Positions 52,222 through 60,845 are shown, counted from the first letter of the stretch. The stretch is 64,000 bases of DNA from G963665185 sp963665185 (GCA_963665185.2 CAXXPO010000014.1:1-64000), one strand, 5' to 3'. Translations and numbers: made by a program. The notes: a model not told the origin generated them from the letters alone.

Positions 52222-53016
52222 GTGAATCCGCATGAATACCTAGTTGTTTGTGAAGGCGTGTCCGATTTTGAAGTTCTCAAGATCGTTTTGACCGAGTTTA
52301 TGGCTGGCTATAACAAAAAAATTGAGCTTGTACTCGAATGTCCTGCTCTGGACGAAACGAGCGGGAAAAGAGAACGTGGAGGATGGGGAAAAGTATGTTC
52401 TTGGTGTAAAAAAAATGGTGTCCCGCAAGAAGCCCAGATGAGTGAAGAAGAACGGACAAGTCTTACGGCTAATGGCGTTAACCTGGATAACTTGCCGCAT
52501 CCTACAGCACCACCAGCACCACGCTTGGAGACCATACTGGCTTTTAGGGCACCAAAAGGTATTATTATCCACCTTGACTCAGATATTGCAGAACAAATCT
52601 CTGGGTTGGATGTGTCGTTTACAAATTCAGGAACAAATCGGAAAGAATATTGCCGCGATGCCATTATGACTTGGCTTGGTATGCCTGAGGATCGCCAGAT
52701 TCTTTTTGTTGTGGCCACATACTGCATTGAGACATGGTTTTTAGCCACACACGACCATGTGACTGATCCTCAAATATTCTCAGATCCTGTTGATGATTAC
52801 GAGGCTATTGCAGACGTAATCGAAAAGTTGCTTGCTTTGGGCTATCAAGATTATACAGACGAAACTAGGAACAGAACTGTAGACAAGGCAGCTTTGACGA
52901 AAGGAGAATCCAAAGAGCGTTTTCGCAGAGAACTTTTCACTGTCGAACGTCGCTGTGAAGAGCTACAAAGGGTCAGACAATTTTTTCAAGGAGAATATGG
53001 AGAAAATTCCCTATAA
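52222..53016 (+). CDS. TOPRIM-like nuclease candidate paired with the ATPase
   Basis: A 264-residue protein. EYLVVCEGVSDFEVLKIVL (acidic residue after a strand, residues 4-22) and IIIHLDSDIAEQ (DxD, near 113-123) match the catalytic acidic positions of TOPRIM nucleases such as OLD, RloB and AriB. The C-terminal part is helical. The likely start is GTG at 52222 with AGGAA 8 bp upstream, 4 bp after the ATPase stop. Low G+C again. The pair would act together: the ATPase senses infection or DNA state and the TOPRIM part cuts nucleic acid. Which named system it belongs to is uncertain. Confidence 0.72.
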   Translation: MNPHEYLVVCEGVSDFEVLKIVLTEFMAGYNKKIELVLECPALDETSGKRERGGWGKVCSWCKKNGVPQEAQMSEEERTSLTANGVNLDNLPHPTAPPAPRLETILAFRAPKGIIIHLDSDIAEQISGLDVSFTNSGTNRKEYCRDAIMTWLGMPEDRQILFVVATYCIETWFLATHDHVTDPQIFSDPVDDYEAIADVIEKLLALGYQDYTDETRNRTVDKAALTKGESKERFRRELFTVERRCEELQRVRQFFQGEYGENSL

Positions 53017-53191
53017 TATTCAGGATTACGCTGTTTTTTGATGATAAAACAATCTTTCTGTTATATATATGCTATTTTCCGAGATTCCTTTCCTTTCGGC
53101 CTGCTTTTTGCTTTTCCTCTTCTTGCCGTCCGGCGGGAGCGCCGGAAAACCGACACCACGCCGTGGAAAACAACGGGGAGACAGGCCGCAC

Positions 53192-53635
53192 ATGCCCAAG
53201 CCGTTTGCTTTCAAACTCCAGAAGATCCTGGAATACCGCCGTCAGCTCGAAGAGCAGGCCATGATGGTATTGGCCAAGGCGCGCCAGGAATACCAGGCCC
53301 AGTACGAGACCCTGGAGAAGTTGCGGGCGATGCTGGACCGACACACGGCCTCGTATTATGACAAGCCGGACCTGAGCGCGGCCGACCTGTGGCTGTGGCG
53401 GAACTACAAGGAACGGCTCTTGCAAGACATCTCGCATGCCGAGTTGCTGCTCAATCAATTGGCGAACAAGGTCACCCGCGCCCGCAACGAGGCCGTAGCC
53501 AAGGCGAAAGACCGCAAGCTCCTGGAAAAACTCAAGACCAATCAGGCGGAAGCATATGTCAAAGAAGAACTCCTTAAAGAGCAGAAGAACTACGACGAAA
53601 TGTCAACCATCCTCTACGAAAACCCGAATCTCTAG
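53192..53635 (+). CDS. fliJ: Flagellar export chaperone FliJ-like protein
   Basis: A 147-residue, highly charged coiled-coil protein: FAFKLQKILEYRRQLEEQA is the typical FliJ opening. FliJ is a small cytosolic component of the flagellar type III export ATPase complex. It overlaps the next gene by 80 bp in another frame, so its last 26 codons double-code. GGGGAG lies 11 bp upstream of the ATG. Confidence 0.78.
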   Translation: MPKPFAFKLQKILEYRRQLEEQAMMVLAKARQEYQAQYETLEKLRAMLDRHTASYYDKPDLSAADLWLWRNYKERLLQDISHAELLLNQLANKVTRARNEAVAKAKDRKLLEKLKTNQAEAYVKEELLKEQKNYDEMSTILYENPNL

Positions 53636-54233
53636 GATTTTCAAGGTTCTTCTCTTTGTCGGGCTGGTAAAGCTCGGCCTTGTCGGAGCCATCGGCTTTG
53701 ATCTTCTCGACCAGCATCTGGGCTTGCCCGATGTTCCGGGGGCGGCCACGGTTGCCGGCACGATAGCCAAAGCCGTTCCGGCCCAGCCGACACCCGCCCT
53801 GGCCGCGGATGCCGATGCCAACGCGACTGCCGCGGCTCCGGCCAAGCCCGCCAATATGGCCCCGGCCGATTGGGAAGCTCTCAAGCGCAAGGAAGAGGAA
53901 CTGGGACGCCATGAACAATCCCTGCGCAATCTGGAACGTGAAATCGACCTCAAGATACAAAAGCTCTCGGCCATGGAAAAGAGCATCAAGTCAATGCTCG
54001 AGGATGCCCGTTCCGTGCAGGACAAGAAATTCAAGCATCTCGTGGACGTGTACAGCAACATGAAGTCCAAGAACGCGGCCGATGCGCTTGACAAGCTGGA
54101 TGAAAAGACCGCCGTCAAAATTCTGTCCGGCATGCGCGGCAGGCAAGCCGGTGAAATCCTCAACTTCGTGAAGCCTGCCAAGGCGGCCAAGCTTTCCCAG
54201 GAACTGACGCGCATGCAGATGCCGTTTGAATAA
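53556..54233 (+). CDS. MotE-like protein (MgtE N-terminal-domain type)
   Basis: A 225-residue protein with a membrane helix (about 29-50: VLLFVGLVKLGLVGAIGFDL), an Ala/Pro-rich linker, a coiled coil (REIDLKIQKLSAMEKSIKSM), and a C-terminal MgtE-N-like domain (VDVYSNMKSKNAADALDKLD, AGEILNFVKPAKAAKL). MotE proteins stabilise the flagellar motor complex. The next gene after fliJ in flagellar loci is often this type. Only this ATG fits, giving an 80-bp overlap with fliJ. Confidence 0.75.
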   Translation: MSKKNSLKSRRTTTKCQPSSTKTRISRIFKVLLFVGLVKLGLVGAIGFDLLDQHLGLPDVPGAATVAGTIAKAVPAQPTPALAADADANATAAAPAKPANMAPADWEALKRKEEELGRHEQSLRNLEREIDLKIQKLSAMEKSIKSMLEDARSVQDKKFKHLVDVYSNMKSKNAADALDKLDEKTAVKILSGMRGRQAGEILNFVKPAKAAKLSQELTRMQMPFE

Positions 54234-54255
54234 CCACGGCAGGAAACCAATACGG

Positions 54256-54291
54256 AAGGCCCCGGAAAATGAGTGCATTTTCCGGGGCCTT
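54256..54291. terminator. Strong hairpin after the MotE-like gene
   Basis: AAGGCCCCGGAAAATG (54256-54271) pairs perfectly with 54276-54291, loop AGTG. It lies 22 bp after the MotE-like stop and 62 bp from the convergent PhoH stop. The plus strand has only a short T-containing tail, so termination rather than attenuation is inferred from location. Confidence 0.75.
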
Positions 54292-54353
54292 CTGCCGTTG
54301 GCGGAAGCGTACGGAGCGGGAATCGCTCTGGCCGCGGGCTGTCTTTCCGTTTG

Positions 54354-55544
54354 TTACAGCCCCGACTTGATGACCAGGTCCGTAATGGGACCGCGGGACC
54401 TGTCGCCCTTGAGAACGAGGTGGGCGTACAGTTCGTTTCCCTTGAACTTTTTGACGATCCAGTTGAGTCCGTTGTTTTCCTGGTTCAGATAGGGGTTGTC
54501 GATCTGCCGAGTGTCGCCCAGGCAGAAGCATTTGACGCCCTCGCCCATGCGCGAGAGCAGGGCGCGGACTTCGGAACGTGACATGTTCTGCGTTTCATCC
54601 AGGATGACCACGGAATTTTCAATGTTCATGCCCCGGATGTAGGCCATGGGCAGCAGCTCGAATTTTTTCATGTCGAACTGCGGCGGGTAGGCTTCCGGAT
54701 TGGTGAAGATCCGGTTGGCCGGGCGCATGCCGTGGAGCTTCATGACCAGGTCGGTCACGTATTTGGTGTACGGCTCCATTTTTTCCTCGACCCTGCCGGG
54801 CAGGTAGCCGAGCTTTTGGCCGATTTCGATCATGGGCTTGACCACGAATATCTTCTGGTGGCTTTTCTTTTCCAGCACCAGGTGCAGGGCGCAGGCCAGG
54901 GCCAGAAAGCTTTTTCCGTAGCCTGCCTCGCTTTGGATGGAAACGATGTCTATGCCCGGGCTGGTCATGAGTTCCATGGCCAGATTCTGGAAAATGTTGC
55001 GCGGGGTGACGCTCCATATCTTGTGCTGGTAGTGCACGGTCTTTTCGCCGTCCGGTCCGAAAAAGACGGGCTTGCCCTCATCCCACATGAAGCAGTTGTG
55101 GATGACGTCCTCGCGTTTTTCCACGAATCCCGTGTAGAATTCGGCATCGGAGCGGAAGGGCAGGGATTCCTTGTAATCCTCGTTGCGGATGCCCTTGGTG
55201 CTGGCCTGGAGCTTGAGAATCTTGTCGTTGGTGACCAGGATGGGATCAGTGATGCCGCTCTGGACGATTTCGTCCAGGATGTAGTTGTCCACATGGCTGG
55301 AAAAGGCCTCGGAGATGTTGGCCGTGTTCATGATGGTGAACTGGCCGTTGCTCTCGTTGAGCGTGTTGACCACCTTGCTGACGATGTGCCCCAGCCGTGG
55401 ATCTTTCTTGAACTTGTTGAGTTCCAGAAGAACGTGGTAGGGGATGAAGACTTCGTTTTCCGCACCGTTGCGAAGCCTGTGCAGGCATTCGGGATCTTCG
55501 AGCAGGACGTTGGTGTCCACCACAAAATGCTTTTTGTTTTCCAT
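54354..55544 (-). CDS. PIN-PhoH family ATPase
   Basis: A 396-residue fusion. Residues 1-140 are a PIN ribonuclease domain (FVVDTNVLLEDPECL; Asp near 138 in LVTNDKILK). Residues 170-396 are the PhoH ATPase with Walker A SEAGYGKSFLAL near 205 and Walker B VVILDETQNMSR near 315. The LGDTRQIDNPYL and KGDRSRGPI segments are typical of PhoH2-type proteins, which unwind and cut RNA. The start at 55544 has AGGA 8 bp upstream; an earlier in-frame ATG is at 55553. Confidence 0.9.
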   Translation of the reverse strand: MENKKHFVVDTNVLLEDPECLHRLRNGAENEVFIPYHVLLELNKFKKDPRLGHIVSKVVNTLNESNGQFTIMNTANISEAFSSHVDNYILDEIVQSGITDPILVTNDKILKLQASTKGIRNEDYKESLPFRSDAEFYTGFVEKREDVIHNCFMWDEGKPVFFGPDGEKTVHYQHKIWSVTPRNIFQNLAMELMTSPGIDIVSIQSEAGYGKSFLALACALHLVLEKKSHQKIFVVKPMIEIGQKLGYLPGRVEEKMEPYTKYVTDLVMKLHGMRPANRIFTNPEAYPPQFDMKKFELLPMAYIRGMNIENSVVILDETQNMSRSEVRALLSRMGEGVKCFCLGDTRQIDNPYLNQENNGLNWIVKKFKGNELYAHLVLKGDRSRGPITDLVIKSGL

Positions 55545-55600
55545 GCGGATCATCCTACGTTGGCTGTTGTGGGGAAGGGGGAAAACTCCCGAAGGAGACC

Positions 55601-56278
55601 ATGACGAAATCCGATGCATACGCGGGCATTGCCCGGTCGTACGACAGGGTCGTGGGGCCGTTGCTGCGCCCGGTGTACAGGGCGGTTTGCGCTACAGTGC
55701 ATGAAGGGCTGGAAACCGGGGACGGGGGGCCGGTATGCCGGGTGTTGGATATGGGCTGCGGAACAGGGGCGTTGTGTCGTCTTTTGGCACAAGCTGGCCG
55801 GGCGGACATACCGGGGACAGGCAGAACGGATTTGCGCGTGACAGGCCTGGATGGTTCCGCCGCCATGTTGTGCCGTGCCATGGCCCAGGCGTCTGACCGC
55901 ATTGGATATGTAAGGGGGAACGCTGCCCAGACAGGGTTCAAACGGGCCTCCTTTGATATGGTCACCATATGTCTTGCTCTGCATGAAAACAAGTCCGATG
56001 TTATCGGGGGAATGCTTCGGGAGGTACGCAGAGTGGTGAAGCCGGGAGGGCGGTTGATCGTTGCGGACCATGCAAGAGGCAGCGGATTTTGGGGACGGGT
56101 ATTCACCCTGGCCGCTTTGCCGGTGGAACGCCTTGCGGGAATACATCATTATAAAATGTACAGGCGGTTCATGAGAGGTGGCGGACTGGCTGGATGCCTT
56201 GTGCGCCATGGATTTCGCGTTGAACAAACCTATTCCTTGTATGGTGGAACAGTCGCCGTTATCGAAGCCGTATGGTAG
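55601..56278 (+). CDS. Class I SAM-dependent methyltransferase
   Basis: A 225-residue enzyme. RVLDMGCGTGALCRLL near 50 is motif I, GLDGSAAMLCRAM motif II, and FDMVTICLALHENKSDVI motif IV with post-motif VVKPGGRLIVADH. This resembles UbiE/Menaquinone-type and small-molecule methyltransferases. Substrate unknown. A good GGAG-type site precedes the ATG. A terminator follows at 56401. Confidence 0.85.
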   Translation: MTKSDAYAGIARSYDRVVGPLLRPVYRAVCATVHEGLETGDGGPVCRVLDMGCGTGALCRLLAQAGRADIPGTGRTDLRVTGLDGSAAMLCRAMAQASDRIGYVRGNAAQTGFKRASFDMVTICLALHENKSDVIGGMLREVRRVVKPGGRLIVADHARGSGFWGRVFTLAALPVERLAGIHHYKMYRRFMRGGGLAGCLVRHGFRVEQTYSLYGGTVAVIEAVW

Positions 56279-56400
56279 CCAACCGGGGTGACAGACCGGT
56301 GACGCGTCCGTTACCCCTTGTCCAGGAGCCCGTCACAAGATGGCGGCGGTTTTTCGGGGAGGTGCAACAGAAATGCAACAGTCAGCGGCTGTGGCGTGTT

Positions 56401-56435
56401 CTGCGGAAAATATTTTTCCGCAGGGAGATTTTTTT
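56401..56435 (+). terminator. Rho-independent terminator after the methyltransferase
   Basis: CTGCGGAAAA (56401-56410) pairs perfectly with TTTTCCGCAG (56414-56423), loop TAT, followed by a T run at 56429-56435. Confidence 0.75.
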
Positions 56436-56530
56436 GGGGGGAGCGGGCAGACAGAGGTTGGCAACCGGGGCTTTGTGTGTTAAAGAACAAAAACCAACTA
56501 GGATTAATAACTAAATAGGAGAATAGCGCT

Positions 56531-57172
56531 ATGAGCGATCACGATTGCTGCGACCACGATCATGAAGACTTTCCGGAACAAGCTTCCCTGGGGCAGAAGG
56601 TTCCCAACTTCACCCTCAAGACGTTTGATCCGGAAGAAGGATTTTTTGGGGAATTCGAGCTGGAAAAAGCCATGGCGGACGGCAAATGGACAGTGCTGTT
56701 CTTCTATCCGGCGGACTTCACGTTTGTTTGCCCCACGGAACTGGCAGATCTGGCCGGAAAATATGACGAACTGAAGAAGCTGGGCTGCGAAGTAGTTTCC
56801 GTGTCCACGGATACCGAATTCGCCCATCTGGCCTGGAGGCAGAGCGAAAAGTTGCTGGAAAACGTACGTTTTCCCATGGCGGCCGATCCCACCGGCTCAT
56901 TGGCGGACTTCTTCAATGTATATGACTTTGAAACCGGCCTGGCCCTGCGGGGAACCTTTGTCATCAACCCCGACGGAGTGCTCGTGTCCTCGGAGGTGAA
57001 CTTCTACAATGTGGGCCGCAACGCCGACGAACTGGTTCGCAAGATCAAGGCCAACGTGTACCTCAGGGAAAATCCCAACGAGGCCTGCCCCGCCAAGTGG
57101 AATCCGGGCGACAAGACCCTGACGCCCTCTGAGAAGCTTGTGGGCCATGTCTATGAATCGTTGAACGCGTAG
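56531..57172 (+). CDS. 2-Cys peroxiredoxin, AhpC type
   Basis: A 213-residue peroxiredoxin. The peroxidatic Cys lies in DFTFVCPTELA near residue 59 and the resolving Cys in NEACPAKWNPG near 178. It starts with an unusual His/Cys/Asp-rich leader (MSDHDCCDHDHED) that could bind metal. It reduces hydrogen peroxide and organic hydroperoxides using thioredoxin or AhpF. Upstream (56490-56530) is AT-rich with AGGAG before the ATG; no clear PerR box was identified. A terminator follows. Confidence 0.93.
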   Translation: MSDHDCCDHDHEDFPEQASLGQKVPNFTLKTFDPEEGFFGEFELEKAMADGKWTVLFFYPADFTFVCPTELADLAGKYDELKKLGCEVVSVSTDTEFAHLAWRQSEKLLENVRFPMAADPTGSLADFFNVYDFETGLALRGTFVINPDGVLVSSEVNFYNVGRNADELVRKIKANVYLRENPNEACPAKWNPGDKTLTPSEKLVGHVYESLNA

Positions 57173-57173
57173 T

Positions 57174-57201
57174 GTGACGTCCGAAAACACGTCTGCGTAT
57201 T
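57174..57201 (+). repeat. Dispersed hairpin element, copy 1
   Basis: This sequence around ACGTCTGCGTATT shares about 25 bp with 63955-63981, including the identical core. The arms AACACG and CGTATT with loop TCTG make a small imperfect hairpin after the peroxiredoxin stop. Confidence 0.55.
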
Positions 57202-57235
57202 GCGCGGAGCCGTGCTGACGGAACGCTGATTCTGA

Positions 57236-57275
57236 GGCCCCGGCCGGGAAGTGATCTTCCTGGCCGGGGCTTCTT
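57236..57275. terminator. Bidirectional terminator between ahpC-like and GltB-like genes
   Basis: Arms 57237-57251 (GCCCCGGCCGGGAAG) and 57256-57270 pair with one G-U, loop TGAT. It lies between convergent stops at 57172 and 57277. Confidence 0.8.
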
Positions 57276-57276
57276 C

Positions 57277-58920
57277 CTACTTCATGTTCAGGATTCTGCG
57301 GGCGGTTTCGTCCATGACTTCCGTGATGAAGGGAATCTTGGTTTCGCGTTCGGTTTCGCGGTTGCCGGAGGCGATATCGTCGCGGGTGATTTCATTCAGG
57401 TTGAATTTGCGTGCGCCGGCCAGGAGCTGTTGCAGCCCCGCGGAAAGCTTGTCCACGAGGCACCAGATGCCGACAGCGCCGAGCGGGATGTCCTTCATGG
57501 CTTCCTTTCCGACCTTTTTTTCCACATCGTGGTAGCCTGCAAAGATTTCTTCGGGCTTGGAGCCGTATTTCGAAACGGAAGCGGGCAGCTTGTCCCAGTT
57601 GCCGGATATCTTTTCGCGGCGTTCCGGGTTGAGCGCGCCTTCGATGTTGGCTCCCAGGAAGCCGGGGATCATCATTGCGCGGCCCATGCAGATCATCTTT
57701 ACGAAGGGCGCGCCCATGGCGAGCGCCTTGAAGATGTTGCTGCCCTTGGCGAATCCGCCGGCAAAGGACATGTCCACCACCTTTTCCCCGCGGGCGGCAA
57801 GGATGGAGGCATATTCGTAGGCCTTGGCGTGCAGCAGGATGGACGGCACGCCCCAGCTTTCCATCATGTTCCAGGGGCTCATGCCGGTTCCGCCGCCGGA
57901 GCCGTCCATGGTCAGCAGGTCGAGCTTGGCCTCGGTGGCGAATTTGATGGCCATGGCCAGCGCTTCCATGCCGTAGGAGCCGGTCTTCAGGGAAATGCGT
58001 TTGAACCCGAGGGAGCGCAGGTATTTGACCGAGGTCATGAAGTTTTCGCGCACCTGTTCGTATGTGGCCAGGTCGGTGTATCCCAGGCGGCTGTGGCGGG
58101 CGAAGGAGTGGATGGCTCCGGCGTTGAAGGCCTCCTGAACCTGGGGAAGCTCGGGATCGGGGTCCACGAGATAGCCGCGCTTTTTCAGAAACAGGGCGTA
58201 GTCCAGGCTGGTGACCTCGATTTCGCCGCCGATGTCCTTTGCGCCCTGGCCCCATTTGAGTTCGATGATGACCTTGTCGCCGTATTTTTCCGCCACGTAC
58301 TCGGCCACGCCGTTGCGCGTGTCTTCAACGTTGAGCTGGACAATGATGGCGCCGTAGCCGTCGTAATAGCGCATGTAGGTGTTGATGCGGCGTTCGAGTT
58401 CGGGCGCCTTGGTGATGCGTCCGTCCTTGATGATGGATTCGCGGTCCACGCCTACGACGTTTTCACCGATGACGATGGGCGCTCCCACCAGGGCGCATCC
58501 CACGGCAAAGGAATCCCAGTATTTGGCGGCGATAAAGGTCGAGCCGAGTGCGCCGGTCATGAAGGGCACGCGGGCCTTGGTCTTTTCCTCCGCGCCAAAG
58601 GACGTTTCCAGGCTGACGTCTGTAAACAGGCAGTCGTCCTTGCCGCAAGATGGCTTCCGGGTCATGCCGAAGGAGCCGTAGTTGAGTCCCTGGATGCGCA
58701 GCGAGTTGTAGGAAACACCCACGTGGGTCGTGTTTCCGCTGCCGGCGGTGACCAGGCCGAAGTCCCGGGGGTAGAGCATTTCGCGGCCGCGCAGGCTGGA
58801 AAGCCAGGTTTCGCATTTACCCTGACAGTCTGCCCGGCACAGGGTGCAGAGTCCGGATTCAATGGCGTTGCCCCGGTTCACGGAACCAAGGACATCGTTT
58901 TTTTGGGGCCAGGTGAACAT
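57277..58920 (-). CDS. FMN-binding glutamate-synthase-family protein
   Basis: A 547-residue protein. Residues about 150-500 match the FMN-binding synthase domain of GOGAT: MDGSGGGTGMSPWNMM near 350, VDMSFAGGFAKGSNIFKAL and FVKMICMGRAMMIPGFLG. The N-terminus has a Cys cluster (CTLCRADCQGKCETW) that could hold an iron-sulfur centre. There is no glutaminase domain, so it may use ammonia, or do something other than glutamate synthesis. The start at 58920 (TTCACC after ATG) has GGAGG 8 bp upstream, preferred to longer frames. An operator-like palindrome lies 62 bp upstream. Confidence 0.88.
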   Translation of the reverse strand: MFTWPQKNDVLGSVNRGNAIESGLCTLCRADCQGKCETWLSSLRGREMLYPRDFGLVTAGSGNTTHVGVSYNSLRIQGLNYGSFGMTRKPSCGKDDCLFTDVSLETSFGAEEKTKARVPFMTGALGSTFIAAKYWDSFAVGCALVGAPIVIGENVVGVDRESIIKDGRITKAPELERRINTYMRYYDGYGAIIVQLNVEDTRNGVAEYVAEKYGDKVIIELKWGQGAKDIGGEIEVTSLDYALFLKKRGYLVDPDPELPQVQEAFNAGAIHSFARHSRLGYTDLATYEQVRENFMTSVKYLRSLGFKRISLKTGSYGMEALAMAIKFATEAKLDLLTMDGSGGGTGMSPWNMMESWGVPSILLHAKAYEYASILAARGEKVVDMSFAGGFAKGSNIFKALAMGAPFVKMICMGRAMMIPGFLGANIEGALNPERREKISGNWDKLPASVSKYGSKPEEIFAGYHDVEKKVGKEAMKDIPLGAVGIWCLVDKLSAGLQQLLAGARKFNLNEITRDDIASGNRETERETKIPFITEVMDETARRILNMK

Positions 58921-58981
58921 GATGTATCCTCCGTAGCAAGCTAGATATTGTTCCGCTCCAAATTGAAAGGTTACAATTTGG

Positions 58982-58997
58982 TTGTGAGGAGTCACAA
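58982..58997. promoter_or_regulatory. Perfect palindrome, candidate regulator site
   Basis: TTGTGA, GGAG, TCACAA is a perfect 6-4-6 inverted repeat in AT-rich DNA between two divergent genes. Half-sites are like those of CRP/FNR-family proteins and Rex, but the 4-bp spacing is shorter than the usual TGTGA-N6-TCACA. It is 62 bp upstream of the GltB-like gene. Confidence 0.5.
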
Positions 58998-59278
58998 ATT
59001 CCACAAAATTGAAAACAGAGCAAATAAAAAGTGTAAAATGATGTAGAAAAAAATGTTATTTAAACATTTTTGCAATTTAAGCGAAGCATTCTTTCAATCG
59101 TGTAAAAAAGTTTTTGTTAAAGAAAATGACCAGACACATGGTTCGCTTCTTTCTGAAATCTTAAAAAATAGTGCTTTCCAATGGATTTTCGCATGGTTTA
59201 CACTGGGGGTGCGGCTTTACTCTTCCGGGGATTCAACGCACTCTCGGCACAGGCGGGAACACAAACATTGGTGGGGTC
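58998..59278. other. AT-rich intergenic stretch
   Basis: These 280 bp between divergent genes have many A/T tracts but no gene that could be supported. Promoters for both neighbours are expected here. Confidence 0.45.
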
Positions 59279-60547
59279 ATGACCAATCGGCAGGGAAACG
59301 GGCAGGAAGACAACGGGGCAACGAAAAACTACGAGGCGGTTTTCGTTGCGCGGCAACCCATTTTCGACGACGCCCGCAAGGTTTGGGGATACGAGCTTTT
59401 ATACCGGAGCAGCATGCTGGCGCAGCGTGCCGATTTTGTGGACGAGTCTGCTGCAACGCTCCGGGTCGCGGCCGATGCCTGCCTCATCATGGGCGGGGAG
59501 AATATGGGGGCCCTGAAACTGTGCGTGAATTTCACCGAGCAGACCATTCTCGACCGCGTTCCTTACGCCCTGCCGGCCGAGATGGTTGTCATCGAAGTGC
59601 AATGCCGCAGTGAGTATTCCCCGGAATTTTACAGGGAGATATCTTCGCTCCGCGAAGCCGGATACCAGATAGCCGTGGACGGCTGCGTGGCACCGGGCCG
59701 TGTTCGCGAACTGCTCAAGATGGCGGATTACATAAAGGTGGATGTTCTGGGGCGCGAGCGGTACGAACTGGCCGTCATTCTCGACGACCTGCGGGAATTC
59801 AATGCCCAGCTGGTGGCCCAGCGCATAGAGACCTATGACATGTATCACGACCTGCAGGGCTTGGGTTTTTCCCTGTTTCAGGGGCATTTTTTTCAAAAGC
59901 CGCGCATTGTTCCCGGCAGGCGTTTGTCATCGAGCCAGGCTGCCCGGCTCAGGCTTTTCCGGTTGATTGAATCCGAAGATGCTGATTTCAATGAAATCTC
60001 GGATATCATCCAGGCCGACGTGGCTATCAGCTATCGCTTGCTGACCCTGCTGAACTCCTCGTCGTTCGGGTTTTCGCGCAATATTTCCTCCATCCGGCAG
60101 GCCGTGGTCATCCTGGGGTGGCGGCAGATGAAGAGTTGGCTCCGGCTGGTGCTGTTCACGGACATGGCGCCCAAAGACAAGGCACAGGAACTGCTTTTCC
60201 TGTCCGCCCAGCGGGGACGGTTTCTTGATACTGCGGCCAAGACGCTTTCCGACTCCGAGGACGCGTCCGACGGGCTTTTTCTTCTGGGGCTTTTTTCGCT
60301 TTTGGACGGAATTCTCGATTTGCCCATGGAGATCGTGTTGGAGCACCTGCCTTTGGATAAGGAGCTCAGGCTCGAACTGATGAAGGGCGACAGCCTTTGG
60401 CTGGCGCTCGCCAGGAATTTCGAAGCGGGAAACTGGCAGGAGCTGGACCGCACCATCGTGCGTTTGGGGCTGGACCCGTTGAGCGTGGCCAAATGTTACC
60501 ACGAGTCCATCGTCTGGACCAATTCCTTCTTCGAGGCCGCGGGCTGA
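59279..60547 (+). CDS. EAL-HDOD signalling protein (YuxH-like)
   Basis: A 422-residue protein. Residues about 15-200 form an EAL-like domain that starts FVARQPIFDDARKVWGYELLYRS; the EAL signature is ELL and catalytic residues of the phosphodiesterase appear lost, so c-di-GMP hydrolysis is unlikely. Residues about 210-410 form an HDOD domain (ISDIIQADVAISYRLLTLLN, SIRQAVVILGWRQMKSWL). Such fusions regulate motility or biofilm by binding partners. The ATG at 59279 follows a weak GGTGGGG site; a longer frame exists. Confidence 0.87.
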   Translation: MTNRQGNGQEDNGATKNYEAVFVARQPIFDDARKVWGYELLYRSSMLAQRADFVDESAATLRVAADACLIMGGENMGALKLCVNFTEQTILDRVPYALPAEMVVIEVQCRSEYSPEFYREISSLREAGYQIAVDGCVAPGRVRELLKMADYIKVDVLGRERYELAVILDDLREFNAQLVAQRIETYDMYHDLQGLGFSLFQGHFFQKPRIVPGRRLSSSQAARLRLFRLIESEDADFNEISDIIQADVAISYRLLTLLNSSSFGFSRNISSIRQAVVILGWRQMKSWLRLVLFTDMAPKDKAQELLFLSAQRGRFLDTAAKTLSDSEDASDGLFLLGLFSLLDGILDLPMEIVLEHLPLDKELRLELMKGDSLWLALARNFEAGNWQELDRTIVRLGLDPLSVAKCYHESIVWTNSFFEAAG

Positions 60548-60647
60548 TTCCGCATGGCGCGATCACACGGTGAGGACTGCTGGCTGCGCAACCGTCAGAC
60601 GCCTGCGGAAAAACAGATGGAAACTTTGAACACTTACGGAGATCACG

Positions 60648-60833
60648 ATGCTCTATCCCCCCAATGAGGCCAAATTCAAATACTGCCCTCTGCTCAAGAC
60701 CAGCGACGACAAGATGAAGTTCTGCCAGGGAACCATGTGCATGATGTGGCGCTTTGTGCACAAGGACAAGACCTCGGATTCCGATCCGGGATACTGTGGG
60801 CTGGCAGGGGCGCCTGCGGCCTCTGCCGGATAG
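60648..60833 (+). CDS. Small Cys-rich protein
   Basis: A 61-residue protein with four Cys: KFKYCPLL, MKFCQGTMCMMW and GYCGLAG. The spacing could bind a metal (zinc ribbon-like), but no family is recognised. The ATG follows GGAG at 8 bp and a terminator follows at 60846, so it behaves as a real single gene. Confidence 0.65.
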   Translation: MLYPPNEAKFKYCPLLKTSDDKMKFCQGTMCMMWRFVHKDKTSDSDPGYCGLAGAPAASAG

Positions 60834-60845
60834 TCGGGGAAGCGG

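Noticed and set aside
59185..59278. Possible c-di-GMP riboswitch upstream of the EAL-HDOD gene
   Set aside because: The GC-rich leader resembles GEMM only superficially; the CACGCAGGGCAAACC-type core and conserved loops are not present.
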